Positions 45,637 through 54,778 of a stretch of DNA of 64,000 nt are shown here, piece after piece. Position numbers and translations under genes: made by a program. Each line of letters starts with the position of its first letter. Position 1 is the stretch's first letter. A model generated the notes under the pieces. It made no database searches. It was not told where the DNA came from and saw only the letters and a list, made by a program, of their open reading frames with translations. Source of the stretch: Chlorobaculum sp. MV4-Y (GTDB lineage Bacteria; Bacteroidota; Chlorobiia; Chlorobiales; Chlorobiaceae); the NCBI RefSeq assembly GCF_025244685.1, contig NZ_CP104202.1, forward strand, positions 684,323-748,322. Direction: 5' to 3'.

Positions 45637-48600
45637 ATGTTTGAACGTTTTATCTCCCGCCCTGTACTGGCGACGGTCATTTCGGTCATTCTGGTCATCC
45701 TCGGACTGGTCAGCATGAGCCAGCTCTCGATCACCCGTTTTCCCGATATTGCCCCACCGAGTGTTTCGGTGACGGCGAGCTATCCCGGCGCGAACGCCGA
45801 AACCGTCGGCCGCACGGTGGCTCCGCCGCTCGAAGAGGCGATCAACGGCGTCGAGAACATGACCTACATGACCTCGACCTCCTCGAACGACGGCTCGCTT
45901 TCGATCAACGTGTTTTTCAAGCAGGGCACCAACCCCGACCAGGCGGCGGTCAACGTGCAGAACCGCGTGGCGCAGGCCACCAGCCGCCTCCCCTCCGAGG
46001 TGAACCAGATCGGTATTTCAACCATCAAGCGCCAGAACAGCCAGATCATGCTGATCAATCTGTCGAGCAACGTCGCGGCGTTCGATACCAAATTTTTGCA
46101 GAACTACGCCAAAATCAATATCGTCGATGACCTGGCTCGCGTGCCGGGCGTCGGGGAGGTGTCGGTGTACGGCAACATGGATTACGCCATGCGCGTCTGG
46201 CTGCGGCCCGCGCAGATGGCGGCGTACGGGCTGACGCCGCAGGAGGTGTCGGCGGCGATTCAGAGCCAGAACCTCGAAGCCGCTCCCGGCGCGTTCGGCC
46301 TGATGAGCAGCGAGCCGATGCAGTACATCATGAAGTATCGCGGCAAGTTCGAGCGCCCCGAGGATTACGAGAACATCGTCGTCCGCGCCAATCCCGACGG
46401 CTCGCTCTTGCGCCTCAAGGACATCGCCCGGATCGAGTTCGGAGCCTACAATTACACGGTCAACACCAAGTCCAACGGTAAGCCGGCCGTGGTGATGGCG
46501 GTTTATCAGGCTCCCGGCTCCAACGCCAACAAGGTCGAAACCGAGCTGCGCAAGGTGCTTGAAAAGGCGGCGCGGTCGTTCCCCTCCGGCGTCGAGTACT
46601 CGATTCTCTTCAGCTCCAAGAAAGTGGTCGATGAATCGATCGAGCAGGTGCAGCACACGCTCATCGAGGCGTTCCTGCTCGTGTTTCTCGTGGTGTTCCT
46701 TTTCCTCCAAGACTTCCGCTCGACGCTCATTCCGGCCATCGCCGTTCCGGTGGCGATCATCGGCACCTTCTTTTTCATGAACCTCTTCGGCTTCTCGATC
46801 AACGTGCTGACGCTCTTCGGCCTCGTGCTTGCCATCGGCATCGTCGTTGACGACGCCATCGTGGTGGTCGAGGCGGTGCACGCCAAGATTGAGGAGAAGC
46901 GCTGGCCCGCCAAGGTCGCCACGGTTTCGGCCATGCGCGAAATCACCACGGCTATCGTGACCATCACGCTGGTCATGGCGTCGGTGTTCCTGCCGGTGGG
47001 ATTCCTCGAAGGTTCGACTGGCGTCTTCTACCGCCAGTTCGCCTTTACGCTTGCCATCACGATCCTCATTTCGGCGGTCAACGCGCTGACGCTCAGCCCG
47101 GCGCTCTGCGCGATTTTCCTGACTGACCTGCACAAGCACTCGAAAGAGAAGCACTCGCGCTTCGGCGGCCTCAGCGGACGCTTTGTCCAGGGCTTCAACG
47201 CAGGGTTCGACGCGGTGCGCCAGCGCTACACCGGCATTCTCGATTACTTCATGCGCAACCGGAAGGTGGCATTCATCGGCCTCGCGCTGATAACCGCCGT
47301 GTCGTTCTGGATGTTCAAGACCACACCGACCGGCTTCATTCCCGACGAAGACAATGGCTTCGTGATCGTGTCGGTCTCGATGCCTGCCGGAACCTCGCTC
47401 TCGCGCACGCAGGCGACGATGGACCGGGCTAGTGGCATCCTCCAGAAGGTTCCTGCGATCAAAAAGGTGATCTCCGTCGCGGGCATGAACATCATCTCCC
47501 GCAGCTCCTCGCCATCGTCTGGCCTGATGTTCATGCAGCTCAAGGATCTGAAGGAGCGTGGTGAAGTACGCGATGTGAAGGAGGTGCTCGCCCTTATCAA
47601 CAAGAAGCTCGCGCCGGTCAAGGAGGGGAACTTCTTCGTGCTCTCGATGCCGACGGTACCCGGTTTCAGCATGGTCAGCGGCCTGGAGCTTGTGCTTCAG
47701 GACAGGAGCGGCGGCGATTTGCACAAGTTCGACGGCGTGGCCAAGGAGTTTATCGGCGAGCTGATGAAGCGGCCCGAGATTGCGGCGGCCTTCACCACCT
47801 TCAAGGCGACCTACCCGCAGTACGAGCTGGTGGTGGATAACGTCAAGGCTGCCGATATCGGGGTGAATGTCAAGGATTTGATGACTGTCCTTCAGGCATA
47901 CTATGGCAGCCAGCAGGTGTCGGATTTCAACCGTTTCGGCAAATATTACCGCGTGGTGATGCAGGCCGAGACCGACGACCGCCGCACGCCCGAGTCGCTC
48001 AACGGCATTTTCGTCAAGAGCAGCGGCGGCCAGATGGTGCCGGTCAGCTCGGTGGTTTCGCTGAAAAAGGTGTACGGCCCGGACGCGGTCGATCACTTCA
48101 ACCTCTTCAACGCTATCTCCGTCAACGCTGTCGTGAAGCCCGGTTTCAGCACCGGTCAGGCGATCCAGGCGGTGGACGAGGTGTCGCGAACGAGCCTGCC
48201 GCCGGGCTTCACCTACGACTGGAAAGGGCAGAGCCGCGAGGAGATCGAGTCCTCCGGCGGCCTGTTCTTCATCTTCCTGCTCTCGGTGGTGTTTGTCTAT
48301 TTCCTGTTGTCGGCGCTGTACGAGAGCTATCTCCTGCCGCTGGCCGTGATGTTCTCCATTCCGACCGGTCTGCTTGGTGTTTTCATCGGCATCAAGCTGG
48401 TGGGGATCGAGAACAATATTTACGTGCAGGTGGCGATCATCATGCTGATCGGCTTGCTTGCCAAGAACGCGATTCTGATCGTCGAGTTTGCGCTCCAGCG
48501 GCGCGTGGCTGGTATGCCACTGGTCGAGGCGGCGATGGAGGGCGCAAAAGCGAGGCTGCGGCCGATCCTGATGACCTCGATGGCGTTCGTGGCGGGCTTG

Positions 48601-48828
48601 TTGCCGCTGCTCTTCGTGACCGGCCCGGCAGCGATGGGCAACCACTCCATCGGCGCGTCGGCCATCGGCGGCATGTTCGCCGGCATGGTGCTCGGCATCA
48701 TGGTGGTGCCGGTGCTCTTCGTTGCTTTCCAGGGGTTGCAGGAGCGCTTCACCGGCCCGGCGGCGGAGATTGTCGAAGCCGGAATCTTGTTTGAAGCGCA
48801 GATGAAGAAAGAGGGTTCGCACGAATGA
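45637..48828 (+). CDS. RND multidrug efflux pump (HAE1 family, AcrB-like)
   Basis: A 1063-residue pump with the expected duplicated plan of 12 membrane helices and two large periplasmic loops. Visible signatures are FISRPVLATVISVILVILG at the N-terminus, the loop YPGANAETVGRTVAPPLEEAI, and the TM4 motif LVLAIGIVVDDAIVVVE with the proton-relay Asp pair. A second repeat begins at YFMRNRKVAFIGLALI. It exports amphiphilic compounds with proton energy. It lies 17 bases after the adaptor and overlaps the outer-membrane factor by four bases. Confidence 0.96.
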   Translation: MFERFISRPVLATVISVILVILGLVSMSQLSITRFPDIAPPSVSVTASYPGANAETVGRTVAPPLEEAINGVENMTYMTSTSSNDGSLSINVFFKQGTNPDQAAVNVQNRVAQATSRLPSEVNQIGISTIKRQNSQIMLINLSSNVAAFDTKFLQNYAKINIVDDLARVPGVGEVSVYGNMDYAMRVWLRPAQMAAYGLTPQEVSAAIQSQNLEAAPGAFGLMSSEPMQYIMKYRGKFERPEDYENIVVRANPDGSLLRLKDIARIEFGAYNYTVNTKSNGKPAVVMAVYQAPGSNANKVETELRKVLEKAARSFPSGVEYSILFSSKKVVDESIEQVQHTLIEAFLLVFLVVFLFLQDFRSTLIPAIAVPVAIIGTFFFMNLFGFSINVLTLFGLVLAIGIVVDDAIVVVEAVHAKIEEKRWPAKVATVSAMREITTAIVTITLVMASVFLPVGFLEGSTGVFYRQFAFTLAITILISAVNALTLSPALCAIFLTDLHKHSKEKHSRFGGLSGRFVQGFNAGFDAVRQRYTGILDYFMRNRKVAFIGLALITAVSFWMFKTTPTGFIPDEDNGFVIVSVSMPAGTSLSRTQATMDRASGILQKVPAIKKVISVAGMNIISRSSSPSSGLMFMQLKDLKERGEVRDVKEVLALINKKLAPVKEGNFFVLSMPTVPGFSMVSGLELVLQDRSGGDLHKFDGVAKEFIGELMKRPEIAAAFTTFKATYPQYELVVDNVKAADIGVNVKDLMTVLQAYYGSQQVSDFNRFGKYYRVVMQAETDDRRTPESLNGIFVKSSGGQMVPVSSVVSLKKVYGPDAVDHFNLFNAISVNAVVKPGFSTGQAIQAVDEVSRTSLPPGFTYDWKGQSREEIESSGGLFFIFLLSVVFVYFLLSALYESYLLPLAVMFSIPTGLLGVFIGIKLVGIENNIYVQVAIIMLIGLLAKNAILIVEFALQRRVAGMPLVEAAMEGAKARLRPILMTSMAFVAGLLPLLFVTGPAAMGNHSIGASAIGGMFAGMVLGIMVVPVLFVAFQGLQERFTGPAAEIVEAGILFEAQMKKEGSHE

Positions 48829-50252
48829 AAAACCGGAATCAACGCATGAAACGAGCGCTTCCGCTGTTGTCGATTATGCTTTTCGCCACCATCGGTCTGT
48901 CGGCGTGCAGTCCCGTCAAGGAGTATCGCCGTCCCGAAGTCAAGCTTCCGGAGAGCTATCCGGGGCAGATGGCGGCGGGCAAGGAGATGGCCACGATTCC
49001 TTACCGGAAGTTCTTTGCCGATCCCGAGTTGCTCGAACTGATCGACAGTGCCGTGGCGAACAATCACGACCTGCTCATCGCGATGAAGAACATCGACTAC
49101 GCGGGCAAGTCCCTCGATGTGGCGAAGCTGTGGTTCCTGCCATCGGTCGATTTCAGCGCGACGGGCAGCTATTCAAGAGCGTCCGAAAACAGCTCGGCTG
49201 CCTCGAAAGGGCAGGAACGCACCAGCCGGAGCTACACGGCGGAGCTGAACGTCTCGTGGGAGGCGGACATTTGGGCGAAGCTGCGCAACGCCAAAAAGGC
49301 TGCCGTCGCGGAGTATCTGCGCAGCACCGATGCAGCGCGGGCCGTGCGCACGACGCTGGTCTCGAACGTGGCGCAGGGGTACTGGAACCTCAAGATGCTC
49401 GATGCAGAGATCGAGATCGCCAAACGCAACATCGAGCTTGGCGAAACGACGCTCACTATGATGCGCTTGCAGTACAATGCGGGCAACGTCACGAGTCTCG
49501 CCGTTGATCAGCAGCAGGCGCAATTGCTCGCGGCGAAGCTTACGCTCCCGAAGCTCGAAGCGTCGCGCACCGCGCAGGAGAACGCGCTTTCGATTCTTGC
49601 CGGACGGATGCCCGGCACGCCCGTCAAGCGCAGCAAGGGGTACGCGCCCTTCGCGATGCCCGACGGCCTCGGCGCGGGCGTGCCGCTCGCCTTGCTTTCG
49701 AACCGGCCCGACGTTCGCGCCGCCGAGGAGTCGCTCATGGAGGCGCACGCGCTCACCGGCGTCAACAAGGCGCTGATGTACCCGTCGATCACCGTTACGG
49801 CGCAGGGCGGGCTGAACGCCATTGAGTCGAGCAAGTGGTTTTCGAGTCCCGGCTCGCTCTTCGATGCGATTCAAGGCATGCTTGTGCAGCCGATCTTCCG
49901 CCACGGCCAGCTCAAGTCGCAATACGAACAGTCGAAAATCCGCCGCGACCAGGCCGAACTTGCCTTCAGGAAAACACTGCTTGTCGCTGTTGGTGAGGTC
50001 TCCAATGCGCTTGCGCAGGTTGAAAAGACCGGCGAGCAAGAGAAGTTCGCTGAAGCTCGCGTAGCTGCATTGCGCAAGGCAGCGAGCAATTCGCGCCTGC
50101 TCTTCAACAGCGGCATGGCGACCTACCTCGAAGTGATTGCCGCCGAAACCTCGCTGCTCCAGTCGGAACTCGAACTCTCCGACGTGCAGCGCAGCCGCCT
50201 ATCGGCGATTGCCGATCTCTACCGCGCGGTCGGTGGCGGCTGGCGGGAGTGA
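48825..50252 (+). CDS. Outer-membrane efflux factor (TolC/NodT family lipoprotein)
   Basis: A 475-residue protein with lipobox LSAC after a signal peptide (MKNRNQRMKRALPLLSIMLF). It carries the duplicated outer-membrane-factor repeat of long helices and strands (ELIDSAVANNHDLLIAMKNIDYA... and VPLALLSNRPDVRAAEESLMEAHALTGVNKALMYPSITVTA). It completes the tripartite RND pump. The ATGA overlap with the pump gene indicates coupled translation. It is convergent with the permease at 50266 with only 13 bases between the stops. Confidence 0.94.
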   Translation: MKNRNQRMKRALPLLSIMLFATIGLSACSPVKEYRRPEVKLPESYPGQMAAGKEMATIPYRKFFADPELLELIDSAVANNHDLLIAMKNIDYAGKSLDVAKLWFLPSVDFSATGSYSRASENSSAASKGQERTSRSYTAELNVSWEADIWAKLRNAKKAAVAEYLRSTDAARAVRTTLVSNVAQGYWNLKMLDAEIEIAKRNIELGETTLTMMRLQYNAGNVTSLAVDQQQAQLLAAKLTLPKLEASRTAQENALSILAGRMPGTPVKRSKGYAPFAMPDGLGAGVPLALLSNRPDVRAAEESLMEAHALTGVNKALMYPSITVTAQGGLNAIESSKWFSSPGSLFDAIQGMLVQPIFRHGQLKSQYEQSKIRRDQAELAFRKTLLVAVGEVSNALAQVEKTGEQEKFAEARVAALRKAASNSRLLFNSGMATYLEVIAAETSLLQSELELSDVQRSRLSAIADLYRAVGGGWRE

Positions 50253-50265
50253 GCGCCGGCGTGGC

Positions 50266-51510
50266 TCAGGGCAAGAGGAGTAGAAACAGCGCGTAGATCG
50301 CCGTCTGCGCGGCGGTGATGAGCATACCGGGAATCGCGAATTCGAGAAAGCCGAGGCTGTGCTCGCCGCGCGACTCGGCGCTCTGGAGGATGATGACGTT
50401 GCTCGCCGCCCCGAAAATCAGCAGATTCCCGGCGATGGTGCTCCCTGCGGCGAGCGCCATCAGCAGCCTCACCGGAACCTCCGGGCCGTGCAGCAGCGGC
50501 AAGAAAAGTGCCACGAGCGGCACGTTCGAGACGAGCTGGCTCAGGAGGATACTCACGGCCAGAATCGTTCCCGTGTCGAAGAGGTCGATGCCCGCCACCG
50601 CGAAGGTGTGCTGAAAAAATCCGGTGTTCCAGACGCTCTCCATCAGCACGAACATGGCGGCGAAAAAGATAAGCGTCGGCCAGTCGAGCGTACGCAGAAG
50701 CCTCGCCCGTCCCGGACTCAAGAGGAGTACCGGCAAACCCGCACCGGCGGCGATCCAGGTAATAGGCAGCGCCTCGCCTCTGCCCGCTGCCGTCAGGGCG
50801 ATCTTGATCACGGTCAGCACGGCGAGCACGAGCAGCGAAAATCGCGCCACGGCGGCCATCCTCGGGTCGCGCAACTCCGCCTGTTCATGTGCGATCTCCC
50901 GCGCGGCGAAGTGTTCCCGGAAAAGGAACTTCAGGATCAGGAAGGTCGCCGCGAGACTCAGGAGCGTTGGAACGACGAGGTAACGTCCAAACGATGCGAA
51001 AGCGCTGGAGGGAAGCGCGTCGAGGGCGATGAGCAGGTTCTGTGGATTGCCGATCGGGCTCATCACGCTACCGGTCGTCACCGAAAAGGCGAGCGCAAGC
51101 AGGAGCGGCTTCGCGTGAATGCCGTGCTGTCGCGCGAGCAACAGCATCACTGGCGTTCCGACGATGGCGATGGTGTCGTTCATCAGCAGGGCGGAGAAGA
51201 GGCCACAACCGAAGACGACGAAAAGCAACAGCCCGCTCGCCGTCGTGGCGCGGCTGAAAAGTGCGTAGGCGAGATGTTCGAGGTAGCCGCTCGTTTCAAG
51301 TGCGCGGCCCAAGAGAAACATCCAGAAAAGAAACGCCATGATCTCCGGATTGATCGCCCGCAGCGCCTCGGCAGACCGGATCGCTCCCGTCGCGACCACA
51401 GCCCCGGCCCCGGCAAGCATGATCTGCCAGACCGGCAACCGCACGGGGCTTATCTGGCGAACCGCGATGGCGGCAAAGACGAGCAGCAGAACGATGAGCG
51501 GGATGTTCAT
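50266..51510 (-). CDS. Anion/arsenite-type permease of the ArsB/NhaD/SLC13 superfamily
   Basis: A 414-residue membrane protein with about ten to eleven helices. Family signs are NPEIMAFLFWMFLLGRALETSGYLEH, LLMNDTIAIVGTPVMLLLARQ (the re-entrant loop containing ND and GTP) and SVTTGSVMSPIGNPQNLLIA (S-x-S-P-I-GNP loop). These loops are shared by CitM, ArsB and NhaD. Substrate cannot be told from sequence. It starts about 80 bases from the divergent SRPBCC gene at 51594. Confidence 0.88.
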   Translation of the reverse strand: MNIPLIVLLLVFAAIAVRQISPVRLPVWQIMLAGAGAVVATGAIRSAEALRAINPEIMAFLFWMFLLGRALETSGYLEHLAYALFSRATTASGLLLFVVFGCGLFSALLMNDTIAIVGTPVMLLLARQHGIHAKPLLLALAFSVTTGSVMSPIGNPQNLLIALDALPSSAFASFGRYLVVPTLLSLAATFLILKFLFREHFAAREIAHEQAELRDPRMAAVARFSLLVLAVLTVIKIALTAAGRGEALPITWIAAGAGLPVLLLSPGRARLLRTLDWPTLIFFAAMFVLMESVWNTGFFQHTFAVAGIDLFDTGTILAVSILLSQLVSNVPLVALFLPLLHGPEVPVRLLMALAAGSTIAGNLLIFGAASNVIILQSAESRGEHSLGFLEFAIPGMLITAAQTAIYALFLLLLP

Positions 51511-51593
51511 TGGGCAATAAATGGCAAATGGATGAGATTCTCGAAACGCGCCCGAATGATAATGAATTCCCGCGACCGCAGGAGATAAAAAAC

Positions 51594-52022
51594 ATGGACA
51601 GAACCATCAGAACGGAGATCGTTATCGACGCGCCACCAGAGCGGGTCTGGGCGGCGCTGACCGGCTTCGGCAGTTATGGTGCATGGAATCCGTGCATTCG
51701 GAGAGTCGATGGAAATGCCGGGGTGAATCAAATCCTTCACATCACCATCCGGTTTGGATGGTTGCCGTCGATCCGCTTTATGGCGAGGATCGACCGGTTT
51801 CGCAGGAACGAAATTCTGGGCTGGCGAGCCGCCTTTCTTTTCGGACTTCTCGAGGGACGGCACTGGTTCGAGATGCATCCGCTCGATGCCGGGAGCACGC
51901 GATTCGTTCACGCTGAAACCTTCAGCGGCATTCTTACATCTCCGTTTCTTGTGTTGTTTGAAGGAGTTATCCGCGCGAGCTACGAGGCGATGAACCGTTC
52001 GCTGAAAACTATTGTTGAGTAA
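51594..52022 (+). CDS. SRPBCC-domain protein (polyketide cyclase/START-like)
   Basis: The start is fixed at 51594 by an AGGAG at 51580-51584. A longer frame from 51510 is rejected. The 142-residue product begins with the family signature TIRTEIVIDAPPERVWAALTGFGSYGAWNPCIR and has the C-terminal amphipathic helix (FEGVIRASYEAMNRSLKTI). Such proteins bind hydrophobic ligands in a helix-grip fold. No ligand or partner is indicated. Confidence 0.9.
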   Translation: MDRTIRTEIVIDAPPERVWAALTGFGSYGAWNPCIRRVDGNAGVNQILHITIRFGWLPSIRFMARIDRFRRNEILGWRAAFLFGLLEGRHWFEMHPLDAGSTRFVHAETFSGILTSPFLVLFEGVIRASYEAMNRSLKTIVE

Positions 52023-52135
52023 AAGTAACCTGCTGTTGCTTGCAATCGGTGGTTGATTTTGTGTTATATTTTTCTTAACGCAGGTGTAAAAACGCGGTTT
52101 ATTGTTGCTGACAAACAAACTCAAACTGCACGGAA

Positions 52136-52357
52136 ATGATACGAGAAACTGTTAAGACCGTCGGAACGGCGTTTTTGTTCTCACCATTCGGAATGCCGCT
52201 CCTTGTGCACGGCGCCGCCGGGCTGCTTGTTGGAACCGTAGGTCTGAATATGATCAACGGCGTGATCAACGATGTCAAGAGCGCCGGAGACATTTTGCAG
52301 CAGGAGATGAGCAAACCCAGCGACCGCCAGCAGGATCCAGAGCCGGAGGGCTTTTAA
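52136..52357 (+). CDS. Small hydrophobic protein, relative of the 55770 protein
   Basis: A 73-residue protein starting after a weak GGAA. A hydrophobic, Gly-rich segment (TVGTAFLFSPFGMPLLVHGAAGLLVGTVGLNMINGV) is followed by a polar tail (QQEMSKPSDRQQDPEPEGF). It aligns with the 77-residue protein at 55770: VKTVGTA...LFSPFGMPLL.HGAAGLLVVGLx versus LKTAATV...LLSPAGLPILQGIAGIAVVGL. Size and character recall the small chlorosome-envelope proteins, but I cannot match a known Csm family. It sits at the left border of the accessory region. Confidence 0.7.
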   Translation: MIRETVKTVGTAFLFSPFGMPLLVHGAAGLLVGTVGLNMINGVINDVKSAGDILQQEMSKPSDRQQDPEPEGF

Positions 52358-52674
52358 GCAGTCTGATATTTTCTGAGGCTCGATTCCGGGGACGCACCGT
52401 GCCATACACGCCGGACAATTCGATACACCATAACGCTCCAGTGTGGTAATCCCCTCTACTTACTTGCATTGGACCGCGCCATCTTATCGTTTTGCCCTGC
52501 TCAAGAGCCGTGAAGCAGGAGATTATATCTTGTAGCTCCGGCCATTATAACGCTTTACAATTGCCCCGAACTTCAGCCTGGGTTAGCAGATAAAGCATAA
52601 TAATATGGGATTAGCCCAATCCACTACAACGGCATCAATTGCGATGTATGATCGATTGAGTAATAACGTGCTAA
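52358..52674. other. Left flank of the IS element, no gene recognised
   Basis: About 320 bases with no convincing open frame on either strand. It ends in CTAA (52671-52674), one copy of the IS target duplication. Confidence 0.5.
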
Positions 52675-52737
52675 TGAGATACTCCCCAAAAATAGGACGG
52701 CTGGTTAAATTGGATCAACAAAAACCCAGCAGTCACT

Positions 52738-53028
52738 ATGAAACAAACACGCCGCAAGTTTACGCCTGAATTCAAAACAAAGGTCGTCCTGGAAGCCCTC
52801 AGTGAACGGCTTCCCATGGCAGAACTCGCCCAGAAGCATGAGCTTCATCCGAACCAGATCACTCAATGGAAACGGGAGTTCCTCGACAAGGCCTCCGATG
52901 TCTTTTCGAAAGGTGAAAAGGCTAGGAAAACCGAGCAGGATTATCAGCAGGAGAGCGAAGAACTCTACAAAACCATCGGCCAATTGAAGGTTGAGGTCGA
53001 CTGGCTCAAAAAAAAATTGCAGTCGTAA
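52738..53028 (+). CDS. IS3-family transposase OrfA
   Basis: A 96-residue protein with an N-terminal helix-turn-helix (KFTPEFKTKVVLEALSERLPMAELAQKHELHPNQITQWKREFLD) and a C-terminal leucine-zipper-like coil (ELYKTIGQLKVEVDWLKKKLQS). It binds the IS ends. Near its end is a run of nine A at 53008-53016 where ribosomes can slip -1 into orfB, producing the OrfAB transposase. Confidence 0.95.
   Translation: MKQTRRKFTPEFKTKVVLEALSERLPMAELAQKHELHPNQITQWKREFLDKASDVFSKGEKARKTEQDYQQESEELYKTIGQLKVEVDWLKKKLQS
53008..53016 (+). promoter_or_regulatory. Probable -1 frameshift slippery run of the IS
   Basis: Nine consecutive A near the end of orfA. The -1 frame is open from here through KIAVVKSLSERRS into orfB, so slippage would yield the fused OrfAB. 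Confidence 0.8.
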
Positions 53029-53051
53029 AATCGCTCTCGGAACGACGCTCC

Positions 53052-53891
53052 ATGGTTGAGAAAGAACATAGCGGTATCAGCATGCAACGCCAGTGCGACC
53101 TGCTTTCGATCCACCGATCAGGCCTGTATTATCAGCCGATAAAGACCTCGAAGCTGAATCGTGAGCTCATGCGGCTGATTGATGAGCAGTACCTGCTGAG
53201 GCCATACTACGGCGTTTACCGTATGTGGCAATGGCTGAGTATGGACAAAGGCTACAAGATCAACCTCAAACGGGTACGGCGGCTCTATCGCCTTATGGGT
53301 CTGGAAGCCATCGGCCCCAAGCCGAACACCTCGAAACCGGCGCCGGGCCATAAGGTCTATCCGTATCTGCTCCGGGGACTTGCGATCAAGCACAGCGACC
53401 ATGTTTGGGCAACTGATATCACCTATGTGCCGATGGCCCATGGATTCATGTACCTGATGGCCATCATCGACCTGAAAAGCCGCTATGTGCTGAACTGGTC
53501 GGTGTCGAATACCATGGATGCCAAATGGTGTGCCGAGGTCTTGCTTGAAGCCGTGCGGTTGCACGGGGCACCCAAGATTCTCAACACCGATCAGGGCAGC
53601 CAGTTCACCAGCGAGGTCTTTGCCGAAGCCGTCATCACAGAGTCCAAGTCTGCACTCTCCATGGATGGCAAAGGCCGAGCAATTGACAACGTCTTCATCG
53701 AACGGTTATGGCGGAGCGTCAAGTATGAGTACATTTACCTGAACCCACCAGCCGATGGTCTCGAACTCTACAAAGGCCTGAAGCATTGGTTCAACGACTA
53801 CAACACGGTTCGTCGCCACAAAGCGCTTGATGGTCAGGTTCCGGCAAAAGTCTATTCTGCCAATAAACGACTGATTCCGAAAGCCGCATGA
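53052..53891 (+). CDS. IS3-family transposase OrfB (DDE integrase domain)
   Basis: A 279-residue catalytic half with an HTH_21 region (SGISMQRQCDLLSIHRSGLYY) and an rve integrase core. The DDE triad is ATDITYV, NTDQGSQFTS and FIERLWRSVKYEY. The open frame continues upstream to the A9 run, so the functional protein is OrfAB. The C-terminal YNTVRRHKALDGQVPAKVY is intact. Confidence 0.95.
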   Translation: MVEKEHSGISMQRQCDLLSIHRSGLYYQPIKTSKLNRELMRLIDEQYLLRPYYGVYRMWQWLSMDKGYKINLKRVRRLYRLMGLEAIGPKPNTSKPAPGHKVYPYLLRGLAIKHSDHVWATDITYVPMAHGFMYLMAIIDLKSRYVLNWSVSNTMDAKWCAEVLLEAVRLHGAPKILNTDQGSQFTSEVFAEAVITESKSALSMDGKGRAIDNVFIERLWRSVKYEYIYLNPPADGLELYKGLKHWFNDYNTVRRHKALDGQVPAKVYSANKRLIPKAA

Positions 53892-53950
53892 ACAAACTTA
53901 TTTTCTCTCGATAGCTGTCCTATAACTGGGGAGTACCTCACTAATTATTT

Positions 53951-54169
53951 CCCGATACCCGTGCCGTTCCGGGCATCGATACGGTCGATGTCACCAATAT
54001 CGATATGGTTCCTCTGGGTCACAGCTACTTCGCAAATTCACGGCTAGTGCTTTCGGACATCTATTCAATCATGAAAGAAGGGCTAAACGCCAAATCCCGT
54101 TTTTCTCTCGCTCCCATAGAATATATTCACGGGGACAAGAAGCAGATTTACTGGATTTTCGAGAAGTGA
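53951..54169 (+). pseudogene. 3' remnant of a DUF900-type alpha/beta hydrolase
   Basis: Directly right of the IS a frame without a start gives PDTRAVPGIDTVDVTNIDMVPLGHSYFANSRLVLSDIYSIMKEGLNAKSRF and ends at a TGA (54167-54169). It resembles the C-terminal part of DUF900 (LGHSYyadSR.vL.DI). The N-terminal two thirds, including the nucleophile, is absent. The left flank of the IS does not carry the missing part in a readable frame, so decay probably preceded the IS insertion. Confidence 0.65.
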
Positions 54170-54286
54170 GGGATAGGGACATGATCTGTTGTGAATGCTT
54201 GGAAGCATTGTGTTACTATTCAGTCGTAAATTTTCATAAGTAATATTTTGTGTAGTACCTTTTATCAACCAGAAAACAGGAAAAAA

Positions 54287-54778
54287 ATGAAATTCAAAAC
54301 CCTTGCCATCACTGGTTTCGCTATTTTCTTATCCTTTGCTTTTACAGGATGTGGAACAATTACCAGAGGAACGACACAAGCTCTTGTCGTTGAATCTGAT
54401 CCTCCAGGAGCTGACGTTGAACTTTCGAATGGATTGAGAGGTAGAACTCCGGCCAGTTTCAATGTAAAGCGCAAAGAAAATCTGGTTGTTAAAATAAAGA
54501 AAAATGGTTATGAGCCTGTAGAGGCAAATGTTACCTCTGAAGTAGGGGATGGTGGTGGAACAGCAATGGCAGGTAATATTATTTTCGGTGGCTTGATCGG
54601 AGCAGCTATTGATGGAGGAAATGGATCAAATAAAACATTAAGGCCGAATCCTGTATCTGTAAAGTTACTGCCAATCGCGACAAAGGATACTTTGCAGGAG
54701 CAACCTTCTCAGTCAGAGCAACCTAGAAAAGCAGAGCAGTCATCTAATACAAAGAAAACTCATAAAACAAAACAATAA
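54287..54778 (+). CDS. PEGA-domain lipoprotein
   Basis: The start at 54287 follows AGGAAA and gives a lipoprotein signal (MKFKTLAITGFAIFLSFAFTGC). The 163-residue product has a PEGA-type segment (LVVESDPPGADVELSNGLRGRTPASFNVKRKENLVVKIKKNGYEPVE), a Gly-rich hydrophobic stretch (MAGNIIFGGLIGAAIDGG) and a polar Gln/Lys tail. PEGA proteins sit on the periplasmic side of an envelope membrane. Base composition is clearly more AT-rich than its neighbours, suggesting transfer. Confidence 0.78.
   Translation: MKFKTLAITGFAIFLSFAFTGCGTITRGTTQALVVESDPPGADVELSNGLRGRTPASFNVKRKENLVVKIKKNGYEPVEANVTSEVGDGGGTAMAGNIIFGGLIGAAIDGGNGSNKTLRPNPVSVKLLPIATKDTLQEQPSQSEQPRKAEQSSNTKKTHKTKQ

Larger units (their letters stand above)
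52675..53940 (+). mobile_element. IS3-family insertion sequence, complete
   Basis: The 1266-base element is bounded by imperfect inverted repeats beginning TGAG(A/G)TACTCCCCA, then ATAGGAC (left from 52675; right complementary copy ending 53940). It has TG...CA termini and a direct duplication CTAA on both sides (52671-52674, 53941-53944). It contains orfA and orfB with a frameshift signal between. The 4-base target duplication and TG ends fit the IS407 subgroup of IS3, but subgroup is inference. Both ends and both frames look intact, so the element may be active. Confidence 0.92.

Noticed and set aside
46018-48822. 934-codon open frame antisense to the RND pump
   Set aside because: Same cause; the plus strand is an unambiguous RND pump.
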